This document shows, one piece after another, positions 34,701 to 45,599 of a stretch of DNA of 64,000 nucleotides (position 1 is its first letter; every line of letters starts with the position of its first letter). Below the pieces are notes generated by a model. It searched no databases. It saw only the letters and a list, made by a program, of their open reading frames with translations, and was not told where the DNA came from. The stretch is taken from assembly GCA_024500155.1 (NCBI GenBank), contig CM044869.1, positions 52,779,898 to 52,843,897 of the forward strand, in the 5' to 3' direction. The DNA comes from Chenopodium formosanum. Its lineage: Eukaryota > Streptophyta > Magnoliopsida > Caryophyllales > Amaranthaceae. A program made the position numbers and the translations under genes.

Positions 34701-36245
34701 AGACATGGAATATTCACACCAGACCAGATTATAAAAAATTCAGATTTAAACACATACATACCAGGTGAAGAGAACATAGCATTAAGAGGACAAAGTTAAT
34801 GAGAAACATCTACATACTGCTTGAAGAGCCAAAATGCCAAACCTATGGAGATATAAAGCAGAAGTTAAGAAACTAACTACCCTTCCCTAACAAAGTTGAA
34901 ATTGCACACTAACAAAGTAAAGCATTAATAGTCAACTACACAGCATACTTAACAAGCTGTTATTTTAATTAATGAAACAAAATAAAATGAATTACCAAAA
35001 AGAGAACAGTAGCACAATACTTGAGGACTTCAAGATTCATGCGCACATCATCCAAGCTCCTGAAATCGTTGGAGAACACTTAAATAAATAAGAATTTTAA
35101 GCAGGAATCCTAAAAAAGACTAAAAAATTGGAGAAACACATAACTCCTTGAACACAACATTTTTCCTGGTTCACAATCACCAAAAAAAGAAAGAAAAGAG
35201 AAAACACAAAAATCAAAAACAAAAGCAGACTATAATTGTCACAAACCCATTTGTATACAAAGCCAAAGCTAATCAGTCATAGCTAGGCTTACTTTCTATA
35301 TTAAATAAAGAAAAGGAAAAAAAATAAAAAAGAAAAATGCCAAGATTGATGAGCCCCTAAGTATAAGCCAAAACAGAAGAGATTAAAGGTGTGATGAAGA
35401 GTTATATATTATGGGTGTACAGTGAACAGCAAGAACATGTAGATCGATACTAAAACAAGAAAGAACATGAAAGAGAAGAATACAATTATTCGGATATTTA
35501 TATAGCTAGTGAATCTGAACACCAATTTCCACCCTTTCAATATACTGATCCAACCATCACATAGTATGGCCAACTCCCGCCACCCCCCCCCCCCCCCCCC
35601 ACCCCACAACCAAAATAAAATAGAATAAGAAAAAACACTATAAGTTGCTGTGTAAACATCGGTGGGTGAAAGTGGGAAATCAGCATTTTACCTATGAGTT
35701 TGCTGACCCAGTCCAAAGTAAGTGGCAAGAGTGGCCATCTGAAAAGCAAAAATATCAAGACATTAGTTGTCAATCTCTTTCAATGTCTACCCCATTTAGG
35801 CATTAAAAATTCATAATATAATCCACAAAGTGCAAATAATCTCATTTAAAAAAACATTCCTTCTCAAGGCCAAACTTTCAATTGCAAGATTAGCAACCAA
35901 TCTTAATAGACAAACGAAAAATGTTGTCTTTATTGCCACATAATTCAAACCCATTACTCTGTTGGAAGCTCTGGCTTTTACCTCTTATTTTCTACAATTC
36001 AAATTGCTTTTACTATATAGGCCAACATACTTACCAGGATAATGATATGGAGTTTTAAAAAAAAATCAACAAGCACATCATTTTGCTATTTTTTATTCAA
36101 CAAGAAATGCTTCTTTCCATCAAACAAATAACTCAAGTATGGTTTCAAGCCCATTCCAACACATTGTAGTAAACTTATAACTGTTATAAGTGTTAATGGT
36201 ATACCAAAGTAGTTTTATTATTCCTACCAAAACTAAAGAGAAGAG

Positions 36246-36282
<37 letters not shown>

Positions 36283-37276
36283 ACCCACTTTTGTAAAATG
36301 GATGAAAATGAACCTTTTTTCATCCATTTTATAAACAAACATGTGGGTTCGTTTGGCATCATTGTGGTTTTCTGTTTTTTGGTTTTTTGGATTTCAAACT
36401 CATATGATATATGCCATATAATAAAACAAAAATTAGACAAACTTATAAAATCATAATAAATTTGAAAAGTGACAACAGAAAAGTGAAAACACCTTTTTCT
36501 TGTTTTCTGTTTTTGGTTTTTTATTTTCAAAAAAACAGAAAACTAAAAACAAAAAACAATGTCAAACAAGTTATTTTGCTAAATTCAAACTATAGTAGAA
36601 GTAGAACTAATCAACATACAAAGCAACGGAACAAAGAAAATATCTTCAGAGTCTTGAAGGATATCCCAAGACCTCGAAATCAAATCCCGTGTACATCATT
36701 TATCCTTTCCGGCTCTCTCTACACCAAAAATTACAATTACTTGTCATAGTATAAAATTACCTTCATATTTCCAGCTCGACGACCAAATCTCTCAGTAAGC
36801 AAAGCCAAAGAATCAATTATCCCTTTCGGCTCCGGCGGTGACCACCCAATTTCTGCAAATGCTTCTCTAATTCGAGGACAATCAAACCTCAATATGTTAT
36901 GCCCTGCCCAAATCCTCCCTAAAATTCACCAAAACTTCATCAATTAACCAAATCACAAGTCAAAATCATCCAAGAAATAGAGGAGAGAGAAAGAATGTGT
37001 ACCATTCAGGATGTCGAAGATTTTGTCGGCGATGGCGGAGAAAGGAGGGGCGGAGGAGACGGCGGCGCGTGAAATTCCATTGCAACGCTCCGATTTGGAG
37101 GAGATACGAGAGATATCATTAGGGCAGATAAGAGTGGAGTAGCTTTCGAGCTCAACGAGCTTTTTAGGGCAAACTAAAATAGCCCCAAATTCGAGGATTA
37201 CGAAGGATTCACCTGGTTTTAATGGAATTGTTGTTTCGACATCGAAGAATGCGATTTCTGAGCGTTCTTCCGCCAT
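31763..37276 (-). CDS. NEN-type DEDD exonuclease
   Basis: Homologue of the plant NEN1-NEN4 proteins (NAC45/86-dependent exonuclease-domain proteins), which in Arabidopsis take part in nuclear degradation during phloem sieve-element differentiation. Six exons: 37276-37003, 36918-36761, 35738-35692, 35059-34996, 33185-32419, 32000-31763; every junction is GT..AG and phases agree, giving 515 residues. The DEDDh 3'-5' exonuclease fold spans about residues 8-180: Exo I FFDVETT (D and E), Exo II GHNILRFDCPRI, and Exo III HRSLDDVRMN with the final His-Asp. The region after ESSLPDIL is the NEN-specific C-terminal part, including a 27-residue tandem repeat. A leading M-A-E-E-RSEIAFFDVE matches the family start. 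The first intron after VLFL (34995-33186) is large and holds nested MITEs. The frame is intact. Confidence 0.92.
32911..33072 (-). repeat. In-frame 81-bp tandem duplication in the NEN gene
   Basis: Two nearly identical 81-bp units (period 32911 to 32992) encode two copies of a 27-residue block containing MPENPSNQTMGEQLL.VVEP. Only a few bases differ (e.g. TGTATCT/TGGATCT, ACATTGAG/ACACTGAG), so the duplication is recent. It is a multiple of three and keeps the frame. Confidence 0.92.
34052..34780. mobile_element. MITE with TGTTCTCTTCA ends, in NEN intron
   Basis: Left end GGCTGTGTTCTCTTCAC, right end GGTGAAGAGAACATAGC, inverted to each other, with TTA directly before the left end. It belongs with 6432-6782 and 63576-63723 by its ends. 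A Stowaway element is inserted inside it (34416-34614). No ORF. Confidence 0.7.
34416..34614. mobile_element. Stowaway MITE nested inside another MITE
   Basis: Starts CTACCTCCGTTTCTTTTTAG and ends AAATAGAAACGGAGGAAG, the classic Stowaway terminal repeat, with TA at 34414-34415 and 34615-34616. It is 199 bp and Tc1/mariner-derived by family. It is the younger of the two nested insertions. Confidence 0.88.
36246..36281. repeat. A homopolymer of about 36 bases
   Basis: Long A run in the NEN intron between exons 2 and 3 (36760-35739), next to a MITE. It creates poly-Lys/poly-Phe frames that are not genes. A C run of 18 occurs at 35583-35600. Confidence 0.9.
36345..36571. mobile_element. Tourist-like MITE, GGGTTCGTT family, copy 2
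   Basis: Second copy of the element at 15984-16178: GGGTTCGTTTGGCAT at the left, ATGTCAAACAAG at the right, and a closely matching interior. It is somewhat longer because of an added AAACAGAAAACTAAAAAC-type segment near the right end. It lies in the same NEN intron as the A homopolymer. Confidence 0.75.
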
Positions 37277-37859
37277 TGATGAAGAGGTTCAAGGTTTTTG
37301 AGGTTTTAGGGGAAATGTTGAATTGGGGGTTTGAAGAAGAAGGCGCCAAATGATGAGAGATACTAGTAGTTGTTAAAAGAGTTGGAATTCGTTACGTTTA
37401 TAGGTGGGTTGCTTCTTTGGTGAGGTTTGGTGTTTATACAAGAGAAGTCTCAATTTGAGTTTTAGTAGTCTTGGTAACGAAGAATATACCTTTTGAGTTT
37501 TGAGGTGGTCGGCCATTTTGGTATTCCGTGTGCTAAAGGTGTCAAATTGGATAGTTTGGTGAAATTGGGTCAGTTTGCGTCTATTTTGAATGGATTCATA
37601 GGGGACTGAGGTTATGTTCGTATGAATCAAAATATGAAATTGGTCAGTTGGTCAAGACAACTTTTATCATTTTGGGTCGAGTCGTTGTATATAATGGTGT
37701 CATTTGGATGATCGGATCGGGTTTGATAAGGTCAGGCCAATTTTAAAATTTGAGTCATGCTAAAATTATTACGTACACATGAGTCCAAATCTGAATCGAA
37801 TATTTTTCAAGTCAATTTCAGGTTAAGTCGGATCGGGTGTGTTTTTGATACCTCTAGCC

Positions 37860-38732
37860 TAGAGCTGTCAATTCGGGTATTCAAGTCGGAATCGGATCGA
37901 GTTAAATCGGAATCAGGTTATGTCGGGTCAATCTAGCCTCAGATCAGGCTTAGATTCAGGCCAGGTTAATTTTGGTTCAGGTTATTTCGGGTCGTTCACC
38001 CTTTTGAGTGTAGGTCAGGTTTGATTTGAGTCAAATACAGATCAAGTTCAATTTTAGGTTTGGGTTGTGTTGAGTTGGGTTTGGGCGAGTTAATAGATGG
38101 TACATTAGGTTTTAAGTTAGGGTTGGGTTAGATAATTATTTGGTCGGTTAATCTTAAAGTTGGATCATTCTTGGTTTTAGTTCAAGTTCAATTCGAATAA
38201 ATATCGATATGGTCAAGTTGAACTTATATAATTACGCCTTTTATAATTTGATCAAGCATTGTCAAGATTTTATAAAACCTATATGCAAAGTAATAGAGAA
38301 TAAAATGTATACAAGATGTACAAATTGTACCAATATTTTGTTAAGGATTGAGGGTTTACATAAATGTACTAGTATATAAGTTGAACGAAAGGTATATAAA
38401 ATTTTATTAAACCTTTCATAACTCAGGTCAATAATAGGTTGTGTTGTGTTATAACCGTTTTTAGGTTCTAATTGGGTCTGGTACTAGTTCGGGTTCGAAT
38501 TGTTGTCAGTCGGATTAAATCGGTTGACGGTTACTATCAGGTCGGGTGCAAGTTCGGGTTCGGGTCATAAAGTATTGGATCAAATCAAGTGCCGGTTAAC
38601 TTCAGGTTAGATTCAAGTCAGATTACAGGTCACTAGTTTCAGTGTTTCACCTATTGTTCAGACACAAGTCAGGTTCAAATCATTGTCGCTTCATATCGGG
38701 TTATCAGATCAGGTTAATTTTTAACAGCTCTA
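37860..38732. mobile_element. hAT-like element rich in TCGGGTC motifs
   Basis: Ends TAGAGCTGTCAATTCGGGT and TTAACAGCTCTA are inverted. Flanking octamers CTCTAGCC and CTTTAACC agree at six of eight positions, and both differences are C/T- or G/A-type transitions, as expected for decay of methylated DNA. The interior is a degenerate array of TCGGGT/CAGGTC-like motifs with no transposase. An 8-bp duplication is the hAT hallmark. Confidence 0.65.
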
Positions 38733-41440
38733 CTTTAACCGTATATGAATTTACGGAGTTTCTATTTTCGAGGGTTGTTTAGTTGATAAAGGATATAAAG
38801 AAGGAATCTCTAAGAATGGTGCTTTGCCTTTCGTATGATACTCCTTTTGCAATCATCCATCGTGGCAAGTTACCCATGGGATTACCATTTTCGTCACAAT
38901 ACCTTTATGACTTTATGCAATGCAACTATGCAAGTAATACGAATTAGGACTTTAGGAGTATTTATATAATCTACTCTTAAGGTTATGTGATGTCAATTCA
39001 ACTTATTTAGCAAATATTCGCTAATTGCAGTAATAATTAAATCATATCATATTAGATTAGATCAAAATTGAACCATATATTTGCGTTAGTGATTTCCCCA
39101 GTAAAGTGAAATAATGAAGATTTTTTGAAAGTATACATTTATACAACAGAAATTTCGAAATTAAATCCGATCGGATTAGAAAATTCAGATTACATTTTTT
39201 TTTTCGGGATTGAAAAGCTGTACGAGCATTATGGTCCTCCTATCTTGTGAATTTTTTTAACAAATAATCATCTATTTTATTGTGGATTTATTTTTGATAA
39301 CATCGTGTATAGCTTATCTTTACGAGCAAATTTAATGATTATCCAAGCCAATGGTCGCCATCAACTTTTTTTTATTAATATCACTCTTCCACCTCATCTA
39401 TGCCCAATCACCATGTCTAATTATGCCAGCGTAGTATCTTAATTATATATTTTTCAAAATACATATCATGACAAGTGATACATTCATATTGTTCATTTGT
39501 TTGTCCACCTTTAGCCAAAAGTCATGGTCATGACCTAGTCATTAGATTTTTCTCTTCTAAAGTTTTTTTTTTTTTTCAAAACCTTTTCTTTTTCTAGAGG
39601 ATGTGTCCACATCAGCTAAAATCCCCATAAAAAAGGATAGATATCCTCCTTGATATTCATACTCTTAAATGGACAACCAATGGGGATGCTCTAATGTTTT
39701 ATCACTTTTGTACTATTTTCTAGATGAAACATATACAAATAGCTCAAGGAATGCTGATTAATTCGCTCTTTAACAATGTCATTTAAGAGTCTGAAATTAA
39801 CTATTTACTTCTCTTTCACAAGCGAGAGAGACGTAAATGGTTGGGAAAAAGTCAGTTTCAGTGAGCTACTAGTAACAACTCATTACACCCTTTTCAAACA
39901 CTCCATTACAAAGCTAAGTTGATGGCAACAAAGCTTGTCAACAATTTTTACATCAAATTTGAAGCAAGCAAAAAAATATCTCTACTTCCTGTATTTCTGA
40001 ACTCGAACAGATTTGCCATTGGTTACAGCACAGATCACTTATATTATCAACAAACTATGGAAAATACGTAATATCTGTATAAGCTAAGATTCATCAACTA
40101 TGCACCAAACGAATCAAGCAAAAAGTAGCCTCAAAAGATCTTTACATATAACTACATAAAGATGTCATGAACTTAGTATGTGCTTGCATTATAATATGAC
40201 AGAAACATAGAGCATATATATCTATTTACACATTCAACTTTCAGGTCCACTTCCTCCAGATAGACACAGATGCAACAAGTTCAGACACTTTGAATACCAG
40301 ATTTGAAGGAGATGCCTTCAGAACAGACAACTTGGTAAGGTGATAATGCCACGGTAAGCTCACTTCAGGTAGGTAGAAAAGCATTTTTTCCATCCGAATT
40401 AGGCCTCCAGTGAAGTTTTAAAGGTCACTATTTCACAGATCAACAAAAGAAATGAGCTACAATGATTCCAAAGACATTCTCGACTGCATATAAGGGAGCA
40501 CATTCACAGGCTTCTGCCAGTTGGAAGATACGGAGTCTGTGAATGTAATAGATTCCTGGAAATTGAAATTGGGTCTGCAAATGCCTCTTCCCAATTGACC
40601 TTGAAAGATAACTTTGCGTCAAATTCTGCAAAGTAGCAAACAGCAGAAATTAAAAATTGATTATTGATTACCTATAAATAGCAACATTACCATGAACAAT
40701 GACAAGGTAGACGTGCAAGGAGGATATACTACATCTATACAAATTTCTCAGCTTCTAGACAAATTGGCCATAATACAAATACTTCAATATGGAAATGTCA
40801 TACACTATAGTGTGAGAAATCATAGGTTTAATCTCAATGGTTGCAACATACATTCTAGGACAGCCAGATTTGAATAAGCAATGTGTTGGCATTAAGGAAT
40901 GACTATAATATCAAGAAAAGTTATTTCTTACAGGAAAGGTCCCTGTATCTCTATTGGTGCAAGATCAGTGCCATGATGAAGCTTCATTATGTAATAATAA
41001 TATATTGAATATACGAAAAAAACAATTAGGAAGTTATATTGGATATATCTGATGGCTGATGCAGTTCACCTAAAAAATGATACTGAACTGATGACTGTTA
41101 AACATGCAAAATTGCCTAAATCCAAAAAACTTTGTGAAATCTACTATTCATCCAAACAAGTTAATTTTAAGGAAGACAACATCTTAAAAGCAGAAGAAAT
41201 CCTTACACTGAATTTCTCGAATCAGCATTTTGTACGGGGCAGCAATAGCTGAACTCTGACTTCAGATTTATATTATCCCAATCAATCATAATCAAGTATG
41301 CCACTGATGATGCTAGACTGTTCTGCAGATTCTCACTTCTCAAATATTATAAATTTTTTACACAGGCACACAGCTACGTCACCCAATTTGATTGTCAATA
41401 CAAGAAGGAATAGTACTCCTGGCCTACAGAAAAGCTCCAC
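38733..41440. other. Spacer and possible PPR 3' UTR
   Basis: No protein gene recognised. At about 39690 GGGGATGCTCTAATG resembles one end of a common MITE; its partner near 39330-39360 is poor. The part 40230-41440 is less AT-rich and could be the (possibly spliced) 3' UTR of the PPR gene that ends at 41444, but splice sites there are not convincing. Confidence 0.35.
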
Positions 41441-41443
41441 CAT

Positions 41444-43102
41444 CTATAAGTAAATTAGCTCCTCACTTGTATCATGATCATTGTCATCATATCTGATTTC
41501 ATTTGAGAGTCTATTTAGCATCTCATATATCGAAGTGGTATGTATATGTATAATATCACCAGCCATGAATTCATGAATTACTTCGTTTATCTGCACCCAA
41601 CTCCTGCTGTTATCATTTTTTAAGCCTGTCTCAATCATATTCTTCCATATAGCCACCTCTCCCCATCTTCTGGCCGTGGCATAATTATTTGACATTGAGA
41701 CAAGATACTCCTCAATTTTCTCCAGGTCAGGTTTCATGATGAGTTTCTGAGCTGCATAGGAAGCAATGTCAGGATTCCTGTGAATCATACATCCACAAAG
41801 AAGTGTACCCCAAACTATATCATTGGCCTTCATAGGCATAGTCTCTACAAGCCTTTGTGCTTCTTCCAAGAATCCTGCTCGACTCAAAAGACCAACCAGA
41901 CAACCATAATGCTCGATGTTGGGGCTAATTGCCCATTTTTCTTCCATTTCTTTGAAATATCGACACCCCTTTTCTACATATCCTCCACGGCTACAGGCCG
42001 AAAGAACCCCCAAAAATGTTCTGGCATCAGGCTTTACTTCACCTGAATTTTGCATCCATTCAAAAACCTCTAAAGCTTTCTTAGCAGATCCATGTTTACA
42101 ATATCCCATGATCATGGTTGTCCATGAAACTATGGTTGTTCTACATGGCATTTCTTTAAAGATCCTACATGCATCTTCTATCACTCCACAATTAGCATAC
42201 ATATGAATGAGGGCATTGTGTAAACGTACACGACTGTCTCGTGTCATCCCATCAAATGCCTTGTTAACATAAGAATGAATCCATTTTCCGGTGCTTAAGT
42301 CCCCTAACTCAGCACATACCGACAAAGCTACAGTTAGTGACGCCTGATCCAATTCCAAACCTGCTCTTCTCATCTCTTGAAACAACAATAAAGCATGCCT
42401 ATACCATCCATTTCGAGCACACCCCGTAAGCATTGTAGTCCAAGAAACAACATTCCTTACTGGCATCCCATTAAAGATTCTGACCGCCCCATCAAAATCC
42501 CCACACCTGATATGCCCCGAAACCAATGAATTCCAAGTTACAGGATTTTTTTCATCAGGCATTTCCTCAAAAACCTTATAAGCATTCACAAGACCAACTT
42601 CATCTCCCAACCCCAAGTACAAATTGATCAAATTGGTCCTAACAAAACTATTTGAGTAATACCCATTTGACAAAACTCTCCCATGAATCTGTTCTCCCTC
42701 TCTGAACATCAAAGATCGCGCGCAAGCACTTACAAGATTAGAATATGTGTATCCATCAGGCACTAATCCTTCTTCATACAACATTCTACAATATAATTCC
42801 ACTGATTGTTGTGGTGTTTCACTAAGTGCATAACCTCTAATCATTTGATTACAAACAGTGGTTGATGGGCTAGGCATTTCCTCGAACACCTTGCAAGCAT
42901 TCCGGAAACACCCATAGGTTGTATAAAGTGAGATCAGCTTAACAATGAGGAAATTTTTATGGGAAAAACCATTGATGAGAATTTGAGTGTGGATTTGGGT
43001 TACCTGTTTTATGGAGTTACAGGTTTTAAGGAGAGAGAAAATGTGTTGTTGGTGAGCTCTTAAGTTGATTTTAATGGCGGGAATAGCAATTGCAACAAAC
43101 AT
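41444..43102 (-). CDS. PLS-class (E subgroup) PPR protein
   Basis: Single-exon gene of 552 codons. Pentatricopeptide repeats run from about residue 50 to 440 in alternating P, L and S lengths, e.g. NPVTWNSLVSGHIRCGDFDGA, VSWTTMLTGCARNGW, LHNALIHMYANCGVIEDA, VSWTTMIMGYCKHGS. The C-terminal part (IVWGTLLCGCMIHRN...WVQINEVIHEFMAGDIIH) is an E/E+ extension; there is no DYW domain. Proteins of this class bind organelle RNAs and usually specify C-to-U editing sites, recruiting a DYW deaminase in trans. The N-terminus (MFVAIAIPAIKINLRAHQ) is plausible as an organelle-targeting sequence; mitochondrion versus plastid is not resolved. Note KAFDGMTRDSRVRLHN, a longer-than-usual linker repeat. The frame is intact; the target RNA is unknown. 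Confidence 0.92.
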   Translation of the reverse strand: MFVAIAIPAIKINLRAHQQHIFSLLKTCNSIKQVTQIHTQILINGFSHKNFLIVKLISLYTTYGCFRNACKVFEEMPSPSTTVCNQMIRGYALSETPQQSVELYCRMLYEEGLVPDGYTYSNLVSACARSLMFREGEQIHGRVLSNGYYSNSFVRTNLINLYLGLGDEVGLVNAYKVFEEMPDEKNPVTWNSLVSGHIRCGDFDGAVRIFNGMPVRNVVSWTTMLTGCARNGWYRHALLLFQEMRRAGLELDQASLTVALSVCAELGDLSTGKWIHSYVNKAFDGMTRDSRVRLHNALIHMYANCGVIEDACRIFKEMPCRTTIVSWTTMIMGYCKHGSAKKALEVFEWMQNSGEVKPDARTFLGVLSACSRGGYVEKGCRYFKEMEEKWAISPNIEHYGCLVGLLSRAGFLEEAQRLVETMPMKANDIVWGTLLCGCMIHRNPDIASYAAQKLIMKPDLEKIEEYLVSMSNNYATARRWGEVAIWKNMIETGLKNDNSRSWVQINEVIHEFMAGDIIHIHTTSIYEMLNRLSNEIRYDDNDHDTSEELIYL

Positions 43103-43421
43103 TTTGAATTAACAGTCAATACAGAGTAGCTCTTGGACTCTTAGGCTTTCAAACTTAGATAGTTAGATGTCTCCCTAAAGAGATGTCTCCTGAGAAACTT
43201 TCCTAAACTTCTAAAATAGAAATAGACTTGGCAATATTGACTCGTACTAATATTCCGTCATTAATCATTATTATCCAATCCAATTGTCTAAACTATGCAA
43301 AACTAGGAATCATAGACGGGTCAAAACTCGACCTAAAATTTTGTCCAAAACACGAGTCAAGTTTTATCCAAACCATATTGACATTGGGAATTCATACTTG
43401 TATATTAAAAGGAAAATGATA

Positions 43422-43632
43422 CTCTCTCTGTTCTTTTTTGTTTGTTACAGTATAGGGGGATTTTTTTATTTTTTATTTTTTCAATATTTGGTTACAAGAA
43501 ATTATGGGGGTGAAAAGGGTAATGTTATTTTAGTAATTGTAACTTAGTGATAGTAAAAGTGTGATTTGATAATACAACTAAAAATAGATTAGGCAATTTT
43601 AAAGGGATGCAAACTTTAAGAGACAATGGGAG
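43422..43632. mobile_element. Stowaway-like MITE
   Basis: Left end CTCTCTCTGTTCTTTTTTG, right end AAGAGACAATGGGAG, with TA at 43420-43421 and 43633-43634. Terminal repeats are the usual Stowaway CTCCCTCNGTNC type, somewhat decayed. A chance frame with an ATG at 43284 runs into it. Confidence 0.7.
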
Positions 43633-43687
43633 TACTAATTACTGATTAATAAGGCAGGCAATGCTATCAAATTTAACTATTGTATTA

Positions 43688-43779
43688 GGGCCAATTCTCT
43701 TCAACTTATTTTCAGTTTAGTTCTTAATTTCCTTCTCTCATAAAATATTCAGTTCAGTTCAGTAAATTAGAACAAGCCC
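43688..43779. mobile_element. Short Tourist-like MITE
   Basis: GGGCCAATTCTCTTCAACTT at the left and AGAACAAGCCC at the right, flanked by TTA and TAA. The core TTCCTTCTCTCATAAAATATTCA is shared nearly exactly with 26893-27059. At 92 bp it is probably an internally deleted copy. Confidence 0.6.
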
Positions 43780-43917
43780 TAAGAAGGAAAACACTACTAA
43801 TTGTTAAACACATAAATGCATAATATACTTACAAGTAATACCTAATTTTTTATTTTTTATTTTTATTTTTATTTTTTTGTTTTTAATACCTAAGATAATT
43901 AATTATGCATAAATGCA

Positions 43918-44485
43918 TAGGGGTGAAAGTTCGATTTGTGGTTTGGATTATAGCCAAAATCGAATCCAATCCGAATTAATTCGGTTTCGGAAATCTCAAT
44001 CCAAATCCAAACCAAATTAAGGTTCAATCTAATCCAAACCAAACCGAATTAATTCGGTTTTTCAAATTATAATCCAATCCAAACCGAAATTTGTTCTCTT
44101 TCTTTTGCAACATTCAAACCCGAAACCCGAACTTCACCCAGAAAATTCCTACTATCACTCAACCTTTTCTTGTTAACTACATTCTTTGTGATAGAGTAAG
44201 ATATTGAGAAAGGCAAATTGAGAATTAGGGGTTTTTTTTTTAGTTTATATATGAAAGGGGAAAGTGGTTGGATGCTTTGAAAAAGAAAATTGGGCTTAAA
44301 GTAATGGGTCGAAATTTGGTTTGTAATTCGGTTTTCGGTTTTTTTAAACCCCAAACTGAATCCAATCTATAATCCATATATTCTAAAATTTTTCCAAACC
44401 GATCCAATCCGAATTTAAAAAAAAAAAAAATCTCGGTTTGGTTTTCGGTTCAGTTCGGTTTTAATCCGAATTACTTTCACCCCTA
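43918..44485. mobile_element. hAT-type element with exact 8-bp target duplication
   Basis: Terminal inverted repeats TAGGGGTGAAAGT and ACTTTCACCCCTA. The octamer TAAATGCA is present on both sides, at 43910-43917 and 44486-44493, an exact duplication as hAT insertion makes. The interior has repeated CCGAATTAATTCGGTTT-like palindromic motifs and no transposase. Length 568 bp, non-autonomous. Confidence 0.88.
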
Positions 44486-45085
44486 TAAATGCATAATATT
44501 ATATTATTATATAACAAAATTTTTATTATATAGCATTTTACAACTTAAAGGTTGAGTATTCAATCCCTACTATTCCATTTGTCTACTAGAGGTAATTTGG
44601 GGAATGGTTCCCCTTGCACTCAAAGTATTTAGCTGAGCTAACTTGGGTTGATTTGTAATATACTAAAAGAAATAGGAGAACTTGTAATTGTTTTATTGTC
44701 AAATTCATCATAAAAAAACAATTACCAATTCCAATGAATTGAATTCAAAATACTACATAAAAGTAGAGAATTAACCCTTAATTTTAACCATTAAACCAAG
44801 ACATCATTACGATCTCCAAGACGGTAGATTCTAAACAAATCACTTTAGAACTAAGAACCTTAGTTCTAAACAAATCACATTTACACACTAGTTAGTGATG
44901 AATGATGATAAGGTAGGTCCCAAGATGACTAAATAAAGGCACTAAAAGCTAATCTAACCCAGTCTCTCGATTCTTCTATACGTTCTAGTACATCACTACT
45001 ATATCAAACCATGTTGCTCCTCAACATTATTATGTATTCTCATCTCTGATCTCTCACAAGCATTTCATCAAACACATAGCGAGCA

Positions 45086-45598
45086 ATGTCACTAATCCCC
45101 AGAAACACCTCCAACAATCCAACCCCTTTCACCCCATTTTCCCAAAACTTCTGGGATCACTTCTTCTCCCATGATTTCCCTCTCCACCCCTTCACAAACT
45201 TCCCACTCTCCCCTTTTCTCTCTCCTCCTCGCACAATCCGATACTCGGAACTCGCCGTTGAAACCTCCGGCGATGTCAGAACCCGGCTGGAATGCAAGGA
45301 GATCCCTGAAGCGCACTTGATTGTAGCGGAATTGGCCGGAGTTGAGAAGCACGAGGTGGAAGTTGCGGCGGAAGATGGCGGGTTTGTTAAGATAAGCGCC
45401 GTTGATGGGAGGTTCTCGTGGCGGTTGAGGTTGCCGGAGGATGCGAAGGTTGAGTTGATGAGCTTCTCAATTGAGAATGGTGTGTTGACTGTTGTGGTTC
45501 CGAAGTTTGTAAGGGAAATGATGTGGGATTGGGAGAGAGGGGATCATGATGGAGGGCGAGATGTTAGGGTCGTTGAAATTACGGGCGAAGATGAATAA
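45086..45598 (+). CDS. Small heat-shock-like alpha-crystallin protein
   Basis: Single-exon gene of 170 codons. The start MSLIPRN is the typical start of cytosolic class I sHSPs, and NFWDHFF corresponds to their WDPF-like motif. The alpha-crystallin domain runs from about 65 to 148: EIPEAHLIVAELAGVEKHEVEV, a short FVKISAVDGRFSWRLRLPEDAKV, then ENGVLTVVVPK. Compared with ordinary class I members, the segment between beta5 and beta7 (normally holding the beta6 loop, with the SGER and WHRVER motifs) is missing. The I-X-I-type C-terminal anchor may correspond to VVEI near the end. It is acidic at the C-terminus. Function as a chaperone is inferred from family and may be altered. No convincing heat-shock element was identified upstream. 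Confidence 0.85.
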   Translation: MSLIPRNTSNNPTPFTPFSQNFWDHFFSHDFPLHPFTNFPLSPFLSPPRTIRYSELAVETSGDVRTRLECKEIPEAHLIVAELAGVEKHEVEVAAEDGGFVKISAVDGRFSWRLRLPEDAKVELMSFSIENGVLTVVVPKFVREMMWDWERGDHDGGRDVRVVEITGEDE

Positions 45599-45599
45599 A

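Noticed and set aside
34814..34838. A 25-nt AG..GT-bounded micro-exon in the NEN intron
   Set aside because: Exons 4 and 5 join in frame without it to give VLFL/ESSLPD as in the family; including 25 nt would shift the frame.
36190..36530. Open frames around the A36 tract on both strands
   Set aside because: They are poly-Lys/poly-Phe frames from the homopolymer plus MITE sequence inside an intron.
40440..40631. 63-codon frame downstream of the E-class PPR gene
   Set aside because: No domain; more likely part of a 3' UTR or spacer.
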